Assembly (NCBI RefSeq): GCF_002210165.1
Contig: NZ_AQQP01000012.1
Span: forward strand, 1 to 64,000
Direction of reading: 5' to 3'
Length of the DNA: 64,000 nucleotides
DNA from: Phaeobacter sp. 22II1-1F12B
GTDB lineage: Bacteria > Pseudomonadota > Alphaproteobacteria > Rhodobacterales > Rhodobacteraceae
The position numbers and the translations under genes were made by a program. Position 1 is the first letter of the stretch, and every line of letters starts with the position of its first letter. The notes beneath the pieces were generated by a model. The model made no database searches and was not told the DNA's origin. It saw nothing but the letters and a program-made list of their open reading frames with translations. Of the stretch, positions 61,934 to 64,000 are shown one piece after another.

Positions 61934-61998
61934 TCTCGGGGGGCTCTGCCCCCCCGCGCTCTGCGCGGTCCCCCGGGATATTTTCAACCCAAAGAAGC
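61934..61998 (+). repeat. REP-like palindromic element, copy B
   Basis: GGGGGGC-TCT-GCCCCCC forms a hairpin, followed by a small CGCG hairpin and CCCCCGGGATATTT. It matches the pattern of the copy at 53639-53697 in opposite orientation, and lies in the coxD-coxE gap. Confidence 0.6.
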
Positions 61999-61999
61999 A

Positions 62000-62908
62000 T
62001 CAGGCGGGGGCGAGCGAGGCGCGGGCCTGATCGAGGATGCGTTTGGCCTCGGAGCCCTGCAGTTTGCGGATATCGTCCTGGTATTTCAGGATCGCACCCA
62101 GCGTGTCGGAGATCAGTTCAGGGCTGAGATTGATCACGTCGAGGGCGAGCAGGCATTTGGCCCAGTCGATGGTTTCGGCAACGCCGGGTTTCTTGAAAAG
62201 GTCCTCGGTACGCAACGCCTGCACGAAAGCGATGATCTCGCGGCTGAGGGTTTCGGCGGCTTCGGGGGCGCGCGCCTTGAGGATGTCGAGTTCGCGGTCA
62301 AAATCCGGGTAGTCGACCCAGTGATAGAGGCAGCGGCGTTTCAGCGCGTCATGGACTTCGCGGGTACGGTTGGAGGTGAGGATGACGATGGGCGGTTCGG
62401 GGGCCTTGATCGCGCCGATTTCCGGGATGGTGACTTGGAAATCCGAGAGGGCTTCGAGGAGGAAGGCCTCAAACGGTTCGTCGGTGCGGTCGAGTTCGTC
62501 GATCAGCAGGACCGGGGCGCCGCGCGGATCCGGACGCATGGCGTCGAGAAGCGGGCGTTCGGTGAGGAATTCGTCGCTGAAGAGTTCCGCCTGAAGCGCC
62601 TTGCGGTCGGCGGTGCCGCTGGCCTCGGCGGTGCGGATCGCGACCATCTGGGCGGCGAAGTTCCATTCATAGACTGCGCTTGCGGCGTCGAGACCTTCGT
62701 AACATTGCAGCCGGATCAGGCGGCGGTCGAGACCGGCGGCCAGCGCCTTGGCGATCTCGGTCTTGCCCACGCCTGCTTCGCCTTCGAGAAAGAGCGGGCG
62801 GCCCAGTTTCAGCGACAGGAAGACAACCGTCGCGAGGGCGCGACCGCAGATATAGTCCTGTCCGGCCAGCATGGTCTGTACCGCGTCGATGGAGTCTGGA
62901 AATTTCAT
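62000..62908 (-). CDS. coxD: MoxR-type AAA+ ATPase CoxD
   Basis: A 302-residue AAA+ chaperone. Walker A is FLEGEAGVGKTEIAKAL, Walker B LLIDELDRTDEPF, sensor 1 VILTSNRTREV, and the lid begins at LDILKARAPEAAE. It works with CoxE on maturation of the molybdenum hydroxylase. The ATG at 62908 has GGGGAGG upstream. An alternative is a MoxR/VWA pair for another enzyme, but the cox genes nearby favour CoxD. Confidence 0.9.
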   Translation of the reverse strand: MKFPDSIDAVQTMLAGQDYICGRALATVVFLSLKLGRPLFLEGEAGVGKTEIAKALAAGLDRRLIRLQCYEGLDAASAVYEWNFAAQMVAIRTAEASGTADRKALQAELFSDEFLTERPLLDAMRPDPRGAPVLLIDELDRTDEPFEAFLLEALSDFQVTIPEIGAIKAPEPPIVILTSNRTREVHDALKRRCLYHWVDYPDFDRELDILKARAPEAAETLSREIIAFVQALRTEDLFKKPGVAETIDWAKCLLALDVINLSPELISDTLGAILKYQDDIRKLQGSEAKRILDQARASLAPA

Positions 62909-63087
62909 GTTGCCTCCCCGTGATCGGGTCAGGAGGCCATGAACCATGGCAGAGGTCAACAGCGGCGATGTGCAACGGGCCGGTAAGGAGCCGGGTGTTA
63001 TTGACGCAAGCGACGGCAAATGTCATGAATCCGCAGGAAAATTGCGCCAGGCGCAGCCATGTGGACACCACGGGCAACAGGGGCAGA

Positions 63088-64000
63088 ATGAACAGCGGCG
63101 AGGCCAGAGGCGATCTTACGATCACCGCCATCACCTGTGTCAAGGACGAGGGGCCGTTCCTTTTGGAGTGGATCGCCTATCACCGGCTGATCGGCGTCAC
63201 CGACTTCCTGATTTATTCAAACGATTGCAGCGATGGCACTGTCGGGTTGCTTGATGCGCTGGCGGCGAAAGGCGGGCTGACCCATCTGCCGAACCCGGCC
63301 AAGGGCCGCAATTACCAGATGGAGGCGCTGAAACATGCCAAGGAGTCCGGGCTTGTCGCTGGGTCGGACTGGGTGTGGATCGCGGATGTGGACGAGTTCC
63401 TGAACATCCATGTGGGCGATCACACGATCCCGGCGCTGATCGCGGCCTGTGGCGAAGCGCAGGCGATTTCGGTGAATTTCCAGTTTTTTGCCAATGACGG
63501 GATCGAGGAATTTGAAGACAGGCCGGTGATCGCGCAGTTCAGCCGCTCGCATAACCCGGACATCTGGTGTGGCGAGACGGCGATCGAGGTCAAGACGCTG
63601 GTTCGGAAGGATTTTCCGCTGAAATATTACGGGGCGCACCGGCCTTTCGCGCGCGGCAATGCGCGACCCACGTGGGCGGATGGCTCGGGGCGCGCGGTGC
63701 CGCACCGGTTTCTCGTGGCGGCGAATCCACGAAGGATCCGGCGCTTTCCGGCGCGCGGGGCGCGGGAATTTGCGACGCTGAACCATTACGCGCTGCGCAG
63801 TCTCGACAGCTATATCGTCAAGAACGACCGGGGTGATGTGAACCGCGAGAACCGCGCTTTTGACGACCGCTATTGGCGTGAGCGCAACGATCCGGCCTGG
63901 CGCGACGACAGCATCCGCCGGATGCTGCCCCGGCTGGAGGCGATGCTGGCCGAGATGAAAAGCGACCCCGAGATCGGGGCACTGCATGCGCAGGCGGTGG
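63088..64000 (+). CDS. Family 2 glycosyltransferase, partial at window end
   Basis: An open reading frame of at least 304 residues running off the window without a stop. The N-terminus LTITACVKDEGPFLLEWIAYHRLIG and NDCSDGT fit a GT-A nucleotide-binding fold, and the metal-binding DxD is in WIADVDEFLNIH. Later segments (LVRKDFPLKYYGAHRP; LNHYALRSLDSYIVKN) match a subgroup of GT2-like proteins of unknown acceptor. It starts at ATG 63088, divergent from coxD, with GGGGCAG as a weak ribosome site. Confidence 0.85.
   Translation, partial: MNSGEARGDLTITAITCVKDEGPFLLEWIAYHRLIGVTDFLIYSNDCSDGTVGLLDALAAKGGLTHLPNPAKGRNYQMEALKHAKESGLVAGSDWVWIADVDEFLNIHVGDHTIPALIAACGEAQAISVNFQFFANDGIEEFEDRPVIAQFSRSHNPDIWCGETAIEVKTLVRKDFPLKYYGAHRPFARGNARPTWADGSGRAVPHRFLVAANPRRIRRFPARGAREFATLNHYALRSLDSYIVKNDRGDVNRENRAFDDRYWRERNDPAWRDDSIRRMLPRLEAMLAEMKSDPEIGALHAQAV

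Overview
The window looks like chromosome of a marine alphaproteobacterium of the Rhodobacteraceae (Roseobacter group). This rests on the G+C-rich coding sequence, the IF-3 protein with a non-AUG start, the cysG-DUF2849-cysI-cysH-DUF934-fpr sulfur block, a dctPQM TRAP transporter with dctBD, pcaIJ with an IclR regulator, and a form II cox (molybdenum hydroxylase) cluster. No rRNA, CRISPR array or plasmid or phage replication gene was seen. All identifications come from reading the sequence; no database was searched.

Bases 1-4640 are an accessory patch. A truncated IS3-family element (about 46-936) abuts the C-terminal piece of another IS3-type transposase. Then come three A+T-rich genes in one operon (unknown 297-aa protein, GNAT acetyltransferase, six-helix membrane protein), a decayed IS3-type element with recognisable ends (3896-4399), two copies of a 17-bp repeat, and a lone tRNA 3' end (4610-4637). 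The tRNA piece has the form and orientation of the distal attachment site of an integrated element lying to its left.

Bases 5084-10327 hold an unusual trio: a class III nucleotide cyclase with a TPR-like tail, a PAP2/vanadium-haloperoxidase-type enzyme whose N-terminus is nine copies of Gly-Ala-Phe, and a subtilisin-type protease without a signal peptide. I do not recognise this combination; it is the best candidate here for an undescribed system.

Bases 10537-22465: an EnvZ-type kinase, an MBL hydrolase, tRNA-Asn, pcaR/pcaIJ (end of the beta-ketoadipate pathway), a polyamine-type ABC transporter, a TIM-barrel isomerase, a membrane di-iron desaturase and a GcvA-like LysR regulator. The last groups probably form one catabolic unit of unknown substrate.

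Bases 22726-36830: a small lipoprotein, tRNA-Val, lon, an Old Yellow Enzyme, tgt, an MscS channel, a stomatin/NfeD pair, a DUF1217 protein, Fe-S assembly proteins, a TfoX-domain protein, a 2-oxoglutarate oxygenase and tpiA.

Bases 36912-45560: the dctPQM-dctDB block. Its regulator DctD has lost the GAFTGA loop and the Walker A lysine, yet two tandem 18-bp operators lie upstream of dctP. P450, VOC and Lrp-family genes follow.

Bases 45707-52727: the assimilatory sulfur operon, a small membrane protein and infC. Bases 52812-62908: coxSLM, a MoeA-like/XdhC pair, an OmpA-family gene and coxDE, all on the minus strand. The window ends inside a family 2 glycosyltransferase.
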